A DNA stretch of 64,000 nt from Acheta domesticus. Its lineage: Eukaryota; Arthropoda; Insecta; Orthoptera; Gryllidae. Position numbers and translations under genes: made by a program. The notes beneath the pieces are model-generated. The model searched no databases. It was not told where the DNA came from and worked only from the letters and a program-made list of their open reading frames with translations. Position 1 is the stretch's first letter; each line of letters starts with the position of its first letter. The stretch is from NCBI GenBank assembly GCA_031308135.1, contig JAHLJT010008756.1:64634232-64698231 (forward strand). The letters run 5' to 3'. Positions 1 to 10,524 of the stretch are shown in pieces.

Positions 1-863
1 GAACGTGTTGGCGCCATTCCTGCCAACCTCACTCCGCTGCTGCTGCATTCACCCACACCGCGCTCGCCACCGCCTCTACTACTCCTAGCCACTGCCCGAA
101 TGTTTCAGCTGGCTCCACGCTACCGCACTGCCCACATTGTTAAATACGACTGGACTTTTAATGCTCCCAAGGATTTTCGTGTATATGCTTTAAATGTAAT
201 GTCCAAATGGTGAAATAGTCATTAAACAAAATATTTAGGGCTTTCCACGTATTAGTCAGTAGTGCACCGATTTTCATGAAGTATTCTGTTGTTCCTGAGG
301 AAATGTTTCTGAAGTGAGTTCGGTGAAAATCAAAACGTTTATGGTCGTTCAGAAATGCATCGCTGAGTGAGGTGCTTAGAGCTTGCTCCGACTGGGACTG
401 CCTCGTTGGAGGAGTTATCACCAGGAGAGCAACCTGCTAGCTAACGTGTAAGTCAGCGATGGATCTCGTGTTCCAGCAGGCAGAATCCCTTCCTCTCGTG
501 ACGTAACATGCACTACACTCACGTGACTAATGACCAACTTTTTTGACGAGCCTGGGAACATTAAATTCTCCCTCAGTCACATCCCTCCCTGCTGGTGTCT
601 CTGCAGCGACTTTGACCCGAAGTCCTCTGATTCGGGTCCCGATGGTGGGGGATTTTTGACGCTAGCTAGGTGGAATTCAACCTCTCACTGGAAGAGAATT
701 ACCGCGGCCTGCTGCTTTGTTCGGTAGTCTTCCGTGGTATTCTCCGATCGAAACCACGCGTATGTTGGAGCACTATCAAACTGCGATCGGACCAGGCATG
801 AGCCACTGACCATGCGCGATGTTTCCTTCCTCATCTTTGTCTCTTCATTTCCCATTATATTCT
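1..863. other. Unannotated unique-looking sequence
   Basis: Mixed-composition DNA with no reading frame of interest, no tandem repeat and no inverted repeat that I could find. The short frames read differently on each strand and none resembles a known protein. Confidence 0.6.
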
Positions 864-866
864 GTC

Positions 867-905
<39 letters not shown>

Positions 906-960
906 CTGCCTCTCTTTCGCTCTGTGTCTGACTCTTTCTCTGTATCTGTCTCTCTTACAC
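864..960. repeat. (TC)n microsatellite with TCTG interruptions
   Basis: A pure TC run occupies about 871-900. It is followed to about 960 by a decayed TCTGTC/TCTCTT tract and a short ACACAC run. It is a simple dinucleotide repeat with no coding meaning. Confidence 0.95.
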
Positions 961-1006
961 ACACACTTACAAGCACTTAACTACCACACACGCCTATCGG
1001 GCGTTA

Positions 1007-1375
1007 ACGGCAATGGCGGCACGCTCAAACGCCCCGACGCGACGCAACGAGTGCACGCGGACGTGTTCGTGCGGAGCGACGCGCTGGCGGGCGTGGCGCG
1101 CACTACGCTTCGGCAGGCGCGTTATTTATATTTGCTTTCGCTTGCAGCTTGTTGCAGCGGGTCTTTCACGTCTGTCAGTGGCCCGGCCGTTCGGTGCACG
1201 ATTCATCGCCGCCGCCGCCGCCGCCGCCGCCTCCGCCGCCGCCGCCGCCGCCGCCGCGCGACGGCCGCAGCGGCGCCGCGGAGTCGTCGGGCGCGGTGAC
1301 ACGGCGGATAGCTGGAGGTGGACGCGCGGTGGAGGTAGTTCGCGTGGTGTGGATGGACGACAAATGAGACCGTAA
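1007..1375. promoter_or_regulatory. CpG-dense island 1
   Basis: GC-rich and CpG-rich, with abrupt edges against AT-rich flanks. It contains a TTATTTATA stretch near 1122 and a CCG run. Frames are open on both strands only because the sequence is nearly stop-free (Ala, Arg, Pro, Gly runs). It could be a promoter-type island, but no transcript, start site or exon can be shown from sequence alone. Confidence 0.4.
1207..1257. repeat. (CCG)n trinucleotide run
   Basis: About seventeen CCG triplets with one CCT interruption. They give poly-Pro, poly-Ala, poly-Arg and poly-Gly frames depending on strand and phase. A hotspot for length polymorphism and sequencing error. Confidence 0.95.
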
Positions 1376-2055
1376 TGGCGGATTTGAATGAGAAGGACCG
1401 CAAGAGTACACAATGCATCTCATTTCACTGGAATAAGAGTTTGAAAATTCGCCTCTCGCCGCAGATCGGATTTCGAAATATTTTGGAATGGTTGATCAGA
1501 TTTGGAATACAGTGACGAATGCGGTTGGTGAGCAAGGATAAGCTCACATCGCACATAATTAGTATGTTGAACAATGAAAAAGGTTCTATTGTGTCCAAAT
1601 AAATGAAGATATTCAATAAATAGCACTCGTAGAAATGAGGCCAAAATCACCTACAAGAGATACAGTTAAAATTTTTGTTTTGTAAATAAAAATACTTTAA
1701 ATGTAATGAACCCGCTTTTCCTTACTACCGTTTGAAATATGTGTTAACACTAATCCAAGTAGCTTCGTTCCTAATACATGGAATACACGAAAAACACCTT
1801 TTTAAATATAATATTGAAATCTAGCTTCTGAAATGGAACCTAATAAATTGTGAAACAACCAACACAGCTGAGTATATTTTTCTGAATCATTAGAAAGATG
1901 TTCACTTCATATTCGGAATATTTGTTTAATTATTTAGTGTTCCAACACTGTTATGAATTCGTTTCTCCCGCAGGAAAACGGACAAGCGAACTCAAGCGCA
2001 GGCTCATAAATTTCACCCAATTCCACGAAAGAGGAAAGGTACGGAAACACTGAAT
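1376..2055. other. AT-rich unannotated interval
   Basis: AT-rich, with short frames only. No repeat structure noted. Confidence 0.6.
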
Positions 2056-2830
2056 TTGAAACTACTCCAAGTCTTCGACTTCCCTCTAGGGAGCCTCCGC
2101 CAGGAAGCTGCGAAAGGAGGCCGCGACGGAGCCAGAGAAGGATGGAGGGCGGCGAGCGGCGGCTGGAGGAAGAGGAAGGGGGCACCAGAAGAAAGAAGGA
2201 GACAGAGAAACGAAAGTAGAGGAAGCACCGTGTGCGGAGATGGCATGAGCGGGTGGGACGATGAAAGCAATGGAGAAGGTAGCTGTGACGGAGAAGGCAA
2301 TGACGGGGAATGTAGTGACGTGAAAGCTAGTGGCGAGGAAGAACCTAGAAGAGGAAAGGGAAGAGACGGGAGAGGTAATAACAAAAATAAAGGCAGGGGT
2401 GGGGAACACATTAACGGGGAATCGGTCACAGGGAAAGAAGTGATGGACGAAGCCTTCGGAGAGTGGAGTGCATGAGTGGTGTGCAAATCAGTGACGGAGG
2501 CGAGTAAGACAATGTGCCTGAGTGGATTGCATGAAGTGGTGATGAACGGGGTAGGGGTGTGAAGGCCTGCATGGAATAATGTAGAGGTGAGCAACTCATT
2601 GAAGGGAACGAGTACTTGGCGAAGACAATGCACAGTGGAGAGGCCAGAAGGCAACGGTGAAGATTGTGGTATGACAGCAGGAGCGGAGGCGTCCGCAGGG
2701 GCGTCGGAGACGGCGTAGGCAGGAAACTTCAGTCTGGAGAGGGGGTGAAATGGCGCAGGAGAGGGCGGGGGAAGTAGAGAAGGCAGCAGGAGCGACGGGG
2801 AGCGCAACGTCAGGCCTGGAGCGTCGACAA
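2056..2830. repeat. Purine-rich (GGA/GAA) low-complexity block
   Basis: The + strand is strongly biased to G and A, with many GGAGAAG, GAAGG and GGAAG words but no fixed period. The complementary strand gives a long Pro/Ser/Leu-rich frame (264 codons, 2013-2807) that follows from the missing TA-type stops rather than from a protein family. Confidence 0.75.
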
Positions 2831-2925
2831 GCCGCGCGCCGCGTCGTAACTCACTCGTTCATTAAGCTTTAAACGGCGGAACCCGCACCAGCACACGGCA
2901 GCGGAACGGCCGCCGCTCCCGTCAG

Positions 2926-3360
2926 CCCCGCCTCCGCCACCGCCTCCGCTGCCGCCCCCGCTTCGGTTTTCGTCCCGCCTTAAACTCTACTTTCGCCTCC
3001 GCCTCCAACTCTGCCTCCGCCTTCGCCTGCGCCTCCGCCTCCGCCTCTGCCTTCGCCTTCACAATTGCCCTCACATCTGCGTTCAACTCCTCCTTCACCT
3101 CCGCCTTCACCCCCGTCTCTACCACCGCTTTCGGCTTCGCCTCCACCTTCACCTCTGCCTTCACCGTCGCTTTCATCTCGTCTTCACCTTCGCCACCTTT
3201 CTTGCGATCACCTTTGCCTTCATATCCCCTTTCACCGCCGCCTTCGCTTCCGTCTTCACCTCCGCTTACGTCTTTGCCTTCTTCTCCACCTCCAGCACAT
3301 CCTCCACCTCCCCTCCGTTCCAGTTCCCTCCCCTCTTCATGTCACTCTCACCTCCGATGT
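2926..3360. repeat. Pyrimidine-rich CCTCCGCCTTCG-type degenerate array
   Basis: Degenerate 6- and 12-base units such as GCCTCCGCCTTC on the + strand. The - strand reads as a Lys-Ala-Glu-Ala repeat (about 2922-3176). Base composition is the mirror image of the purine block just upstream, with a switch near 2.87 kb. Confidence 0.85.
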
Positions 3361-3399
3361 CCACGCGGCGGCGCTTTATTCTTGGTTCAGACCAGCGGA

Positions 3400-4250
3400 A
3401 GATAATTAGGACAGATTCTAAAATATTTGAGCATTACCAGAAACTACATCGTTTCGCCAATTGTATTTTTGCACCGGCCGAATAAGTTCAACGCCAACTA
3501 ACAACCCTTCAAAATTTTCAGTTCATTTGTCGGAGGTTCGGGATAGGTTTCAGGAATGATTTATTTCGTTCAAATATCGTCTCTAGTAAGATAGAAAATG
3601 TTACAGTTTAATTTCCTCCTACATTCAAGTGTCACTCCGCGAATCTTCACTGTGACAGTGGGAAACTCACATGTGTGCGATGCCGATACGTCAAAGCAGG
3701 AGTGACGCCCAGGAAACTATATTTAGTTGGGAGCAGTCGGTCAGCAGTTGCTTACATCCCGGATGTGTGAATGGGTGACCACGCCTTCCGCTTCTCGACA
3801 CTAGACGCTCCGGAACAAACACACAACTAAAACAAACACTCGACTATGGGCGCCAAGCCATTCGGAAATTTAAACGATTCTCCAGTTCTAAAACAGGTTT
3901 CAAAATCCTATCTACAACATATCTGTTTCAAATAAAAATACGTTTTAAAATGATATTCAGGTGTGGATTACAATTAGCAGCACCGTGATCGAAAATCATT
4001 TAACTTGATTTCTCATTGTAAAATAGAAATGATGAATACTGTTATTTAGAGTGATATTATTTCCTAGGAGTAAAATAACATTTGTCGGGTCAACAGTTTA
4101 ATTTTACGCGTTTACGTTGATTACGCGTGACACAGATTGATTTCGCGATCCAATGTTAGAAATCAACAAGAAGAGAGTGTTCTAAGTTAGTGCTGCACTA
4201 TATCACACATTGAATCATTTTGGTATTTAGTTAAATGTTACTCAACGAGA
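3400..4250. other. AT-rich unannotated interval
   Basis: No gene, tandem repeat or inverted repeat recognised. Short frames only. Confidence 0.6.
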
Positions 4251-4299
4251 GGTGCTGCATAGGCAGAGGGAAGTAAATCAGGTAGAGGAAATTAAAATT

Positions 4300-4530
4300 T
4301 CGCGTTCGCTCCGTTGTTCGGAGCGCGTCGGCTCTGCAGCCATTCCATTTGCAGGCCCGCACCTTTCGCTGCCTCCGCGCGACGGCAAAACGACTGTTAA
4401 CACGGCTCGGCCCGTGAGTGACGCATTCGCCCCGGGCATCTCTAAATTAGAGGGCGGCGCTCCGCAAGTGGGCGGCCGCGGGAGGGCGGGCGGGCGTTGG
4501 AACGGGCAGCGCGAGAGGAAGATTGCGACG
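4300..4530. promoter_or_regulatory. Small CpG-rich segment
   Basis: Dense CpG just upstream of a G-rich minisatellite. No exon or start site can be proposed. Confidence 0.3.
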
Positions 4531-4662
4531 AAGCAGAAGCAAAGCAGGGTGAAGCTAGGCATGGAGGCGGGGCTGAGAAGGAAGGTGGGGATGATTAGGA
4601 AGGCGGCGCTGGGCAGGATGGGGCTGTACAGAGCGGTGTGACTGCGCGAGGCCGTTCGGCAT

Positions 4663-4975
4663 GGGTAGGGCGAGGCTGGGCAGGGTGTGGCTGAGCAGGG
4701 CGAGGCTGGCAGGGTGTGCCTGAGCAGGGCGAGGCTGGGCAGGGCGAGGCTGGGCAGGGTGAGGCTGGACAGGGCGAGGCTGGGCAGGGCGAGGCTGGGC
4801 AGGGCGAGGCTGAGCAGGGCGAGGCTGGGCAGGGCGAGGCTGGGCAGGGTGAGGTTGGACAGGGCGAGGCTGGGCAGGGCGAGGCTGGGCAGGGCGAGGC
4901 TGGGCAGAGCGAGGCTGGGCAAGACGAGGCTGGGCAGGGAGAGGCTGGGCAGGGTGTGGCTGAGCAGGGAAGGGT
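4663..4975 (+). repeat. 15-bp minisatellite, unit GGGCAGGGCGAGGCT
   Basis: About twenty tandem copies with occasional base changes (GGACAG, GAGCAG, GGTGAGG) and a few shortened or altered units at the left edge. The period is a multiple of three, so several frames stay open on both strands (Pro-Ser-Leu-Ala, Ala-Gln-Pro and Gly-Gln-Gly-Glu-Ala repeats). These frames should not be taken as genes. Confidence 0.97.
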
Positions 4976-5329
4976 AAAGAAGGACGGGGAAGAACAAGGA
5001 GTGTCAGGATAGTCGGACTTTCGAAAGGACAGGATAGGAGAAGGCGAGACGAGAGCAAGAAGGAATAGCTCGGGTAGAGCAGGGCGAGGAGTATCTGGTC
5101 ATTCCTGGTTGATGCTGAGGGAAGGAGATGGATACGAGGAGGGGAAAGGAACGGGCCAGATTATGTTGGACGGGCGACACGGAGTCAAGTGGATCGGAGC
5201 GGCACGATCGGAGGCGAAGATGCAGCGGGTTAGGATGGTCGGGATTAGAGGGCGTTGGGTGGGTGGTACAGCATTGGACGGACGGAAGAACTGGCGGGAG
5301 AGGCTGCAGGTTGGCTGACGTTTGACGAA
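4976..5329. other. G-rich non-repetitive stretch
   Basis: G-biased sequence between two arrays, probably decayed minisatellite. Nothing else seen. Confidence 0.5.
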
Positions 5330-5600
5330 CGTTGAGCAGGTGTTGGGTGAGTGGGTGGATTGGTGGGTTGGCGGTTGGTTGGGCAGGTGGCCGGCAGGAT
5401 GGTGGTTGGGGCATGGTTGGGCACGTGGCGGGCAGGATGGTTGTTGGAGCATGGTTGGGTGCGTGTTGGATGGGCGTGGCGGGCGGGCGGGTGGACGGGC
5501 GAGCGAGCGGGCGGGCGAAGGAGTGAGTGAGCGGGCGGCGGTCGGGTGGGCGGGCGGGCGGGCTGGTGAATGGGCGGGCGGGCAGGCGTGTGGAAAAGCG
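5330..5600 (+). repeat. G-rich degenerate array (GGTTGGGCGGGC type)
   Basis: Degenerate GGTGGGTTGGC and GGGCGGGCGGGC units. A 38-bp unit beginning GGCAGGAT recurs at 5393 and 5431. The opposite strand gives a Pro/Ala/Arg/Thr-rich frame of no significance. Confidence 0.85.
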
Positions 5601-5800
5601 AGCAGCAGCGCGCGCGGAGATATTTCCAGGCTCCCAGGAGGTCGCGGCGCCTCTTTCAGCGGCGGCAGGCGAGCCGCGAACGCGTTGAGTGCGGCGGTGG
5701 CGGCCGGCGATGCATTTCACCCGCCCTCCGCCCGCACGGCCCACCACCACAGCGCTCGCTCTCCGGCGCCAGCGCTTGACCGTCTGCCCGCTTGCCTTTT
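5601..5800. promoter_or_regulatory. CpG-dense segment after G-rich array
   Basis: High CpG density ending sharply near 5.8 kb, where AT-rich DNA begins. Island-like. Function not shown. Confidence 0.3.
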
Positions 5801-5864
5801 AACTCGCGTCTTCTTAAATTTTATCGTATGGTTGATTATAACATTGAATAGAAACAATTTATAC

Positions 5865-6079
5865 TATGGTCCGATTAAAATAAGTTGGTAATTGTCAGTT
5901 GTGCTTCGGAAGCTGTAGCTTTACACAATATGAGTGTACGATTTGGGTACTTTTATAAGTATTTATTTCAAATGTGTATTTCGTGTCCCGGGAACACGTG
6001 CTCAATAATACGCTACCAGTCAACGTCGCTCCTTTCCATTCGCAACTGTCAATCACCAACTTATTTTAATCGGACCATA
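5865..6079. mobile_element. TA-flanked MITE with 37-bp terminal inverted repeats
   Basis: The left end (5865-5901) and the reverse complement of the right end (6043-6079) agree at 35 of 37 positions. The ends start TATGGTCCGATTAAAATAAG. If the first TA on each side is the target duplication, the repeats begin TGGTCCG, as in Tc1/mariner-type nonautonomous elements. The 141-bp interior has no coding capacity. Family assignment is inferred from the TA only. Confidence 0.85.
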
Positions 6080-6515
6080 AACAAAAGTGTTTAGATGCTT
6101 ATCTATATCATGGTTGAGGAAGCCAAATATGCACATTTATTATGTAATAATGTATCAATTTCGGTAATTTTTTCATGAATTCGTGGAGAAAGAATTCATT
6201 CTTAATTCGGGTTGCGAATATTGAAGTTTGACCAAGGTTCAGTGGCATTTAATGTGGGGATTTAGGAGTGTGGAAAACGGAAATTGGAGGAAAGACAATG
6301 GATATGTTTGGCTACAGATTCGATATACAGTTCGATGTTCTTTAGAAACGAATCAAGGGGCGTTGATGCCTAACTGTAAGTACTGGTGTTAGAAAACTTG
6401 TTGTTTGTTGAGGTGGGTTTTCGCTGCGATAATCTAAAAGGGGCACTCACACCGTTGGACGAATGGCAGACAGTAAGCGAAGACAACGAGTGCTGGACGA
6501 ATGATCCTGGCCGGG
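6080..6515. other. Unannotated interval
   Basis: Mostly AT-rich. No supported feature. Confidence 0.55.
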
Positions 6516-6619
6516 CAGGAACGTGCGGGTGACAGAGCGCGCGGGCGTAGGCGAGAGGGCGGGCATCGCCGGGCGGTCGGGCAGCTGGGCGAGGCGCCTT
6601 GACGGTAGTGGGTGGTTGG

Positions 6620-6790
6620 GAGCTGTCGTGGTCAATCGTGGGCTGTCGTGGATTGTCGTGGGCTGTCGTGCGTGGTCGTGGGCGGGCATGGGAAGTGTGG
6701 ACGGCCATGAGAAATACGGGCGGTCATGGGCGGTTGTGGGCAGTTGTGGGTGGTTGCGGGTGGTCGTGGGCGGTCGTGGGCGAGGAGGTC
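6620..6790 (+). repeat. 10-bp minisatellite, unit GGGCGGTCGT
   Basis: Decanucleotide units recur, clearest at about 6718-6785 (GGGCGGTCAT, GGGCGGTTGT, GGGTGGTCGT). An earlier run has the form GGCTGTCGTG. Divergence between units is high, so the array is old or was interrupted. Confidence 0.85.
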
Positions 6791-7040
6791 GAGCGTGTAC
6801 GGGTGTGGGCGGGCATGGGCGGGCGACGGCAGGCGGGCGGCGGCGCGCGGAGGCGAGGACGGGGCGGCGGTGTGCTAATTAGCTCCGAACAAACAGCGAA
6901 TGGGAGGCGCGCGGACAGGCCCCGCGGGGGCGCTGCCGCCTGAGTGCCCGCGGAGCTGGAAGGAGAGGCCGGCGCCCCGGGGACGCGCTACCCTCGCCTC
7001 CACGCGCCTCGCTCCGCGGCTGCTTCCGCCAGCTCTAAGG
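6791..7040. promoter_or_regulatory. CpG-dense island
   Basis: CpG-rich, non-tandem sequence directly downstream of the 10-bp array, ending sharply near 7040. No splice or start signals strong enough to call a gene. Confidence 0.35.
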
Positions 7041-7600
7041 TGTGTCTTGGCCAAGCCCTTCTGGATCGAAGGACTCGCGAAGAAAACACATTTCAACCAA
7101 TTTTGCAAATGTAAAATATCTAGTAGTATATGTTCATCGAATTTAGATTGACCGGCATCTCACGACATACCATTGATAAAATATGGTCGTGAAATGCAGC
7201 AAGAAAGTAAAATACTTTTCTCGTGTTTTGGTTATAGAACCCTATTCAAAAATAGTATCGGAAGATTGGTAAAAGAGGCAAATAAATGTCAAACTGATTA
7301 CTTGTAAATGAACTATATTGTGTCTCAGATGCTCGCAAGGTCACCGAGTTTGTTTTTGCAAATGCACTTTTGTCCAAACGTTTTGAAAACATGAAACCTT
7401 GGAAGCAAATCCATCTAATTTCTAGCCAGAATAAAATCGTTTCGTGTTAAGAGGAAGAGAAACCTGCCACGCCCTCTTTCGAAAGAGCACTGCGGTCATT
7501 TCCAACATGCATGAAGTTGGCGGGAACGTACGGATCATCGAAGAAAATTCCCTGACGTGTGTTTAGCTCACGAAATAAATCGTCACTTTCCGCAGAGCGC
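7041..7600. other. AT-rich unannotated interval
   Basis: AT-rich, no repeats recognised beyond a small hairpin around 7160-7193 (TCACGAC / GTCGTGA). Confidence 0.55.
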
Positions 7601-7609
7601 GTGAACCGA

Positions 7610-7980
7610 ACGTCAGTATTTTAGAACGCGCACGCAGCGGCTCCCTCTCAACAGCGCAGCTTGGGCCAAACGGCGAGGCGCCTCGCTCAGCACCGCGGCC
7701 GAGGGATCCCCAATTGGCGTTTTGGTTGGCGAACCTTTCACCCGCATCAAGTTTTCATTCGCACATAAACAAACTCGCTGCCGGAGAGAGGAGAGGCGAG
7801 GGCCGTACGCCTCTGCGCCTGCCGGCCGGCGGTGCCCCGCCCCCGCGCGGCCCTCGTGCCTCCTGCGCCGGCCGCCGCGCGCGCTCGCGCCGCTCCGGCC
7901 GCCCGCCACGCCCGCCCGCCAGTATCGCAGGGTTGCCTGCCGCCCTGGCCCACCTCGCATCGTCGCAGCGCTCTCAGATC
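7610..7980. promoter_or_regulatory. CpG-dense island
   Basis: Strongly CpG-rich, with low-complexity Arg/Ala/Pro-type frames in all phases. It grades into a C/T-rich stretch and then the second 15-bp array. Confidence 0.4.
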
Positions 7981-8086
7981 CCGATCTATTCCCTCTGCCT
8001 CACTCACGTTTCATCCCATGTCCCTCTCCCAGCCACGACTGTTCCTCTCTCTCCTCGTCCTTTACCGGTTCGCTCCCTGCTGCATC

Positions 8087-8437
8087 GTCCAGTTCCATCC
8101 CTTCCATCCCAGATCTATCTCTTGGAGTTCCATTTCGTCCAGTTCCCTCTCGTCCAGTTCCATCTCGTCCAGTTCCCTCTCGTCCAGTTCCCTCTCGTCC
8201 AGTTCCCTCTCGTCCAGTTCCCTCTCGTCCAGTTCCATCTCGTCCTGTTCCATCTCGTCTAATTCCATCTTCGTCAGTTCTCATCTCGTCTAATTCCCTC
8301 TCGTCTAAGTTCCCTCTCGTCTAGTTCCCTCTCAACCAATTCAATCTCGTCCAGTTCAGTGTCGCCCAGTACAATCTCGTCCAATTCAATCTCATCTAGT
8401 TCTATCTTACCCAGTTCTATACCGCGTAGCTCCATTT
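8087..8437 (-). repeat. 15-bp minisatellite, unit CCAGTTCCCTCTCGT
   Basis: About twenty units, near-perfect at 8140-8250 and progressively decayed towards 8437. Alternating CCATCTCG and CCCTCTCG variants imply higher-order amplification. The period is a multiple of three, giving false frames such as Arg-Asp-Gly-Thr-Gly on the - strand. Unrelated in sequence to the 15-bp array at 4.7 kb. Confidence 0.97.
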
Positions 8438-8502
8438 CGTCTAGTTGTATTGTATACCCAATTCTATTCTACGCCCGGTATCAACACTGGACAAGGTTGA
8501 CG

Positions 8503-8758
8503 AAGGAAAGATCGCGGGCGGTGTTATAGCCCGAAGTTTAGGGTGCTGCTTCGGCATTCGCCAGCTACTGATCGGAGTAATCACTAACAACTATTCATCA
8601 GGGTGGCCGACCACGGCAATTCTTCTTCAGACAAGCGGCTGAAGTCGACCCGTCTGCATAGCAAGTGTCGAAAAATCCGCCACCGCCGGGACTCCAAGCC
8701 CAGGGCTTCCCAGCGAACGACACTGCAGAGGCAGCGAAGTTGCTACCGAGCTATCACC
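8503..8758 (-). mobile_element. SINE family 1, copy E (tRNA-like head and body)
   Basis: On the - strand a tRNA-like head carries an A-box-like TAGCTCGGTAG (complement of 8743-8753) and a B-box-like GGCTTGGAGTCCC (complement of 8688-8700). The body runs to the shared motif GGAAAGATCGC (+ strand, near 8505). The same head-to-motif order occurs at 22.6 kb and 41.0 kb. The 3' tail part of the family is missing here, so this copy is truncated. Confidence 0.7.
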
Positions 8759-8859
8759 TTCGTCTTTCCCCTGCGCCTCTAGCCGCCCCCGCATCTGCCT
8801 GCCTTCCACCCGCTGCGACCCACCGCCGCAGAGGAGCTTAATCATTTATGAATTGCGTT

Positions 8860-9040
8860 GCCAGTCTCCGGGCCGCCGCCGCCACCAGCGCACGCGAAGA
8901 GAGACGCGCCAAGCGTTTCCTATCAACGTCAGCGCCCCCCGCCACGCCCCGCGCCACGCCACCACTCCCCGACCGCGCAGATCAGAGGCCACGGGACTCC
9001 CGAGCCACACGCAGCCACCGGCGCGGAGGAAGGAGCGGCT
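8860..9040. promoter_or_regulatory. Short CpG-rich segment
   Basis: CpG-rich, bounded on the right by the 14-bp direct repeat and inverted-repeat element. No gene evidence. Confidence 0.3.
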
Positions 9041-9054
9041 GCTGGAAACCTTTG

Positions 9055-9380
9055 TAATATCCTTCTTATATCTTCTGACTGTGTTTGGATTTTAATTATA
9101 TTTCTCTGTCCAGTTTTGTTAAGACAGTCTTGTATATTTTGATGATCAAAACGTTCAATTTACAACAAATTGTATTAATACCTCAATTGTAACTAAATAT
9201 ATAAGTATGTCTGTATTTAGTCAGACTTCTGAAGAAGAGGAAAAGTTCTCTTTGAAGTGTCGAGAGAAACAAAATTCCAAATTTAGAATAGATGGCCTTT
9301 TGTTAACCTTTCGATCATCAAAATATATAAGACTGTCTTAGAAAAACTGGATAAAGAAATATAATTAATATCCTTCTTAC
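9055..9380. mobile_element. Inverted-repeat element bounded by a 14-bp direct repeat
   Basis: Arms at about 9092-9158 and 9306-9369 are inverted copies of roughly 65 bp with under ten differences. Both outer ends are TTAATTATATTTCT, so TTAA or TA could be the target site. Separately, TAATATCCTTCTTA occurs exactly at 9055-9068 and 9367-9380, abutting the right arm but lying about 23 bp outside the left. The 147-bp centre is non-coding. Confidence 0.85.
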
Positions 9381-10060
9381 TCGAAAATTAAAATAAAAAC
9401 CTCCTTTTTTTCTTATCCTGTATCAGTGTCAAATCGTAATTAATGTCCTTTATTGGATTCGTTTAAAGTACGTTCGTAGAAAGTAATAAAGAGGTCGGAT
9501 TTAGATAATTGCTGATCTCTTGTAGAAACAATTCTAGAAAAGCTTTCGTTATTGTACCTAAAGAAAGAGCTTTATTCGAAGTGTAAGAACTCTATACAGC
9601 CACATGCAATTTTGTTACAGCGAATGAGGAAGCAGGGCTGTCGCTACATAATAACGAGCAAAGTGGATTGCCTAGTTAAAATCATTAATTGTATGACAAT
9701 GATAAAGCTCCTGACTGCATATACGAAAAACTATGGTATTGAACTCAAAAAAAAGTATTGGAATAACATATGTAAAGTCGACACCAACATAAATAACAGA
9801 GTGGAAACATTAATTTGTTGCACGCCTATCGCGAAATTTTAAGATCACTAAATACGTCTGCAGAGTACAATCGCACCATAGCTACAATGTCTAGTCTAGC
9901 CCCTCCACGCAGTTCACACTTTAACATTACGAACTATACTGTTAAATGTACGCAGCCATAAATGAAGATATAATACACAAATAAACTATGTTGACAATGT
10001 GACATAAAAATACAATGCACAAACACGACCTTAGACAGGTAAAAATACCATCCGCTGGGC
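9381..10060. other. AT-rich unannotated interval
   Basis: A 96-codon frame at 9552-9842 has AT-driven composition and no recognisable homology. Nothing else supported. Confidence 0.55.
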
Positions 10061-10354
10061 ACGACAGCGTGGGTCGCATGCGGTCGCCAGGGGGACCGTC
10101 GGTAATGAGTGTTTCCGCTCGCCGCCGCCCGGAGTGGGCGGGGCAGTAGTAGCACGCTAGTGGCCTTGCGACGCTTCGCGCTCGCCTCCCAGACAACTCA
10201 CTCCGAGACCCATGGAGCCTCACCGCCATTCTGGTTCTGACTGGACGCGTATCAGAGAAAGCCACGTGAAGTACCGGCACTAGGAACCAGGGGGTGGATT
10301 AATTTTCCCCCCCTGGGGCAGCGTTGTCAAGGCCGATGCCACGAGCGGGAGTCC

Positions 10355-10370
10355 GTGGCACGAGTGCCAC
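10355..10370. repeat. 16-bp perfect palindrome GTGGCACGAGTGCCAC
   Basis: Seven-base perfect arms around GA (the GA plus outer bases pair as a hairpin loop). It lies within the hAT-like element and could be a subterminal binding site, but this is inference. Confidence 0.8.
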
Positions 10371-10487
10371 GACGTAATCGCTCCTTCACGCAGTTCATTA
10401 CCCCGCCACCAGGGACAACGCCTTCCCTAGTAAAACGGCGGGGTTTCTAATAGTTTCCTTTCCCGACTCGAGTTGCGCAGAGAAGCC

Positions 10488-10524
10488 GCTACCAGTAGAA
10501 GACCGCTGCTACCAGTAGAAGACC
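10488..10524 (+). repeat. Two 17-bp direct copies, 20-bp spacing
   Basis: GCTACCAGTAGAAGACC occurs at 10488-10504 and again at 10508-10524. A small tandem duplication inside the hAT-like element. Confidence 0.95.

Noticed and set aside
1110..1190. TATA-like TTATTTATA with a downstream TCAGT initiator in CpG island 1
   Set aside because: Spacing of about 50 bp does not fit a TATA/initiator pair.
2013..2807. 264-codon minus-strand frame
   Set aside because: Pro/Ser/Leu-rich translation of a purine-biased block. No domain, no biased third position, and a competing frame on the other strand.
4278..4997. 239-codon minus-strand frame with Leu-Pro-Ser-Leu-Ala repeats
   Set aside because: Translation of a 15-bp minisatellite. 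Other frames on both strands are open for the same reason.
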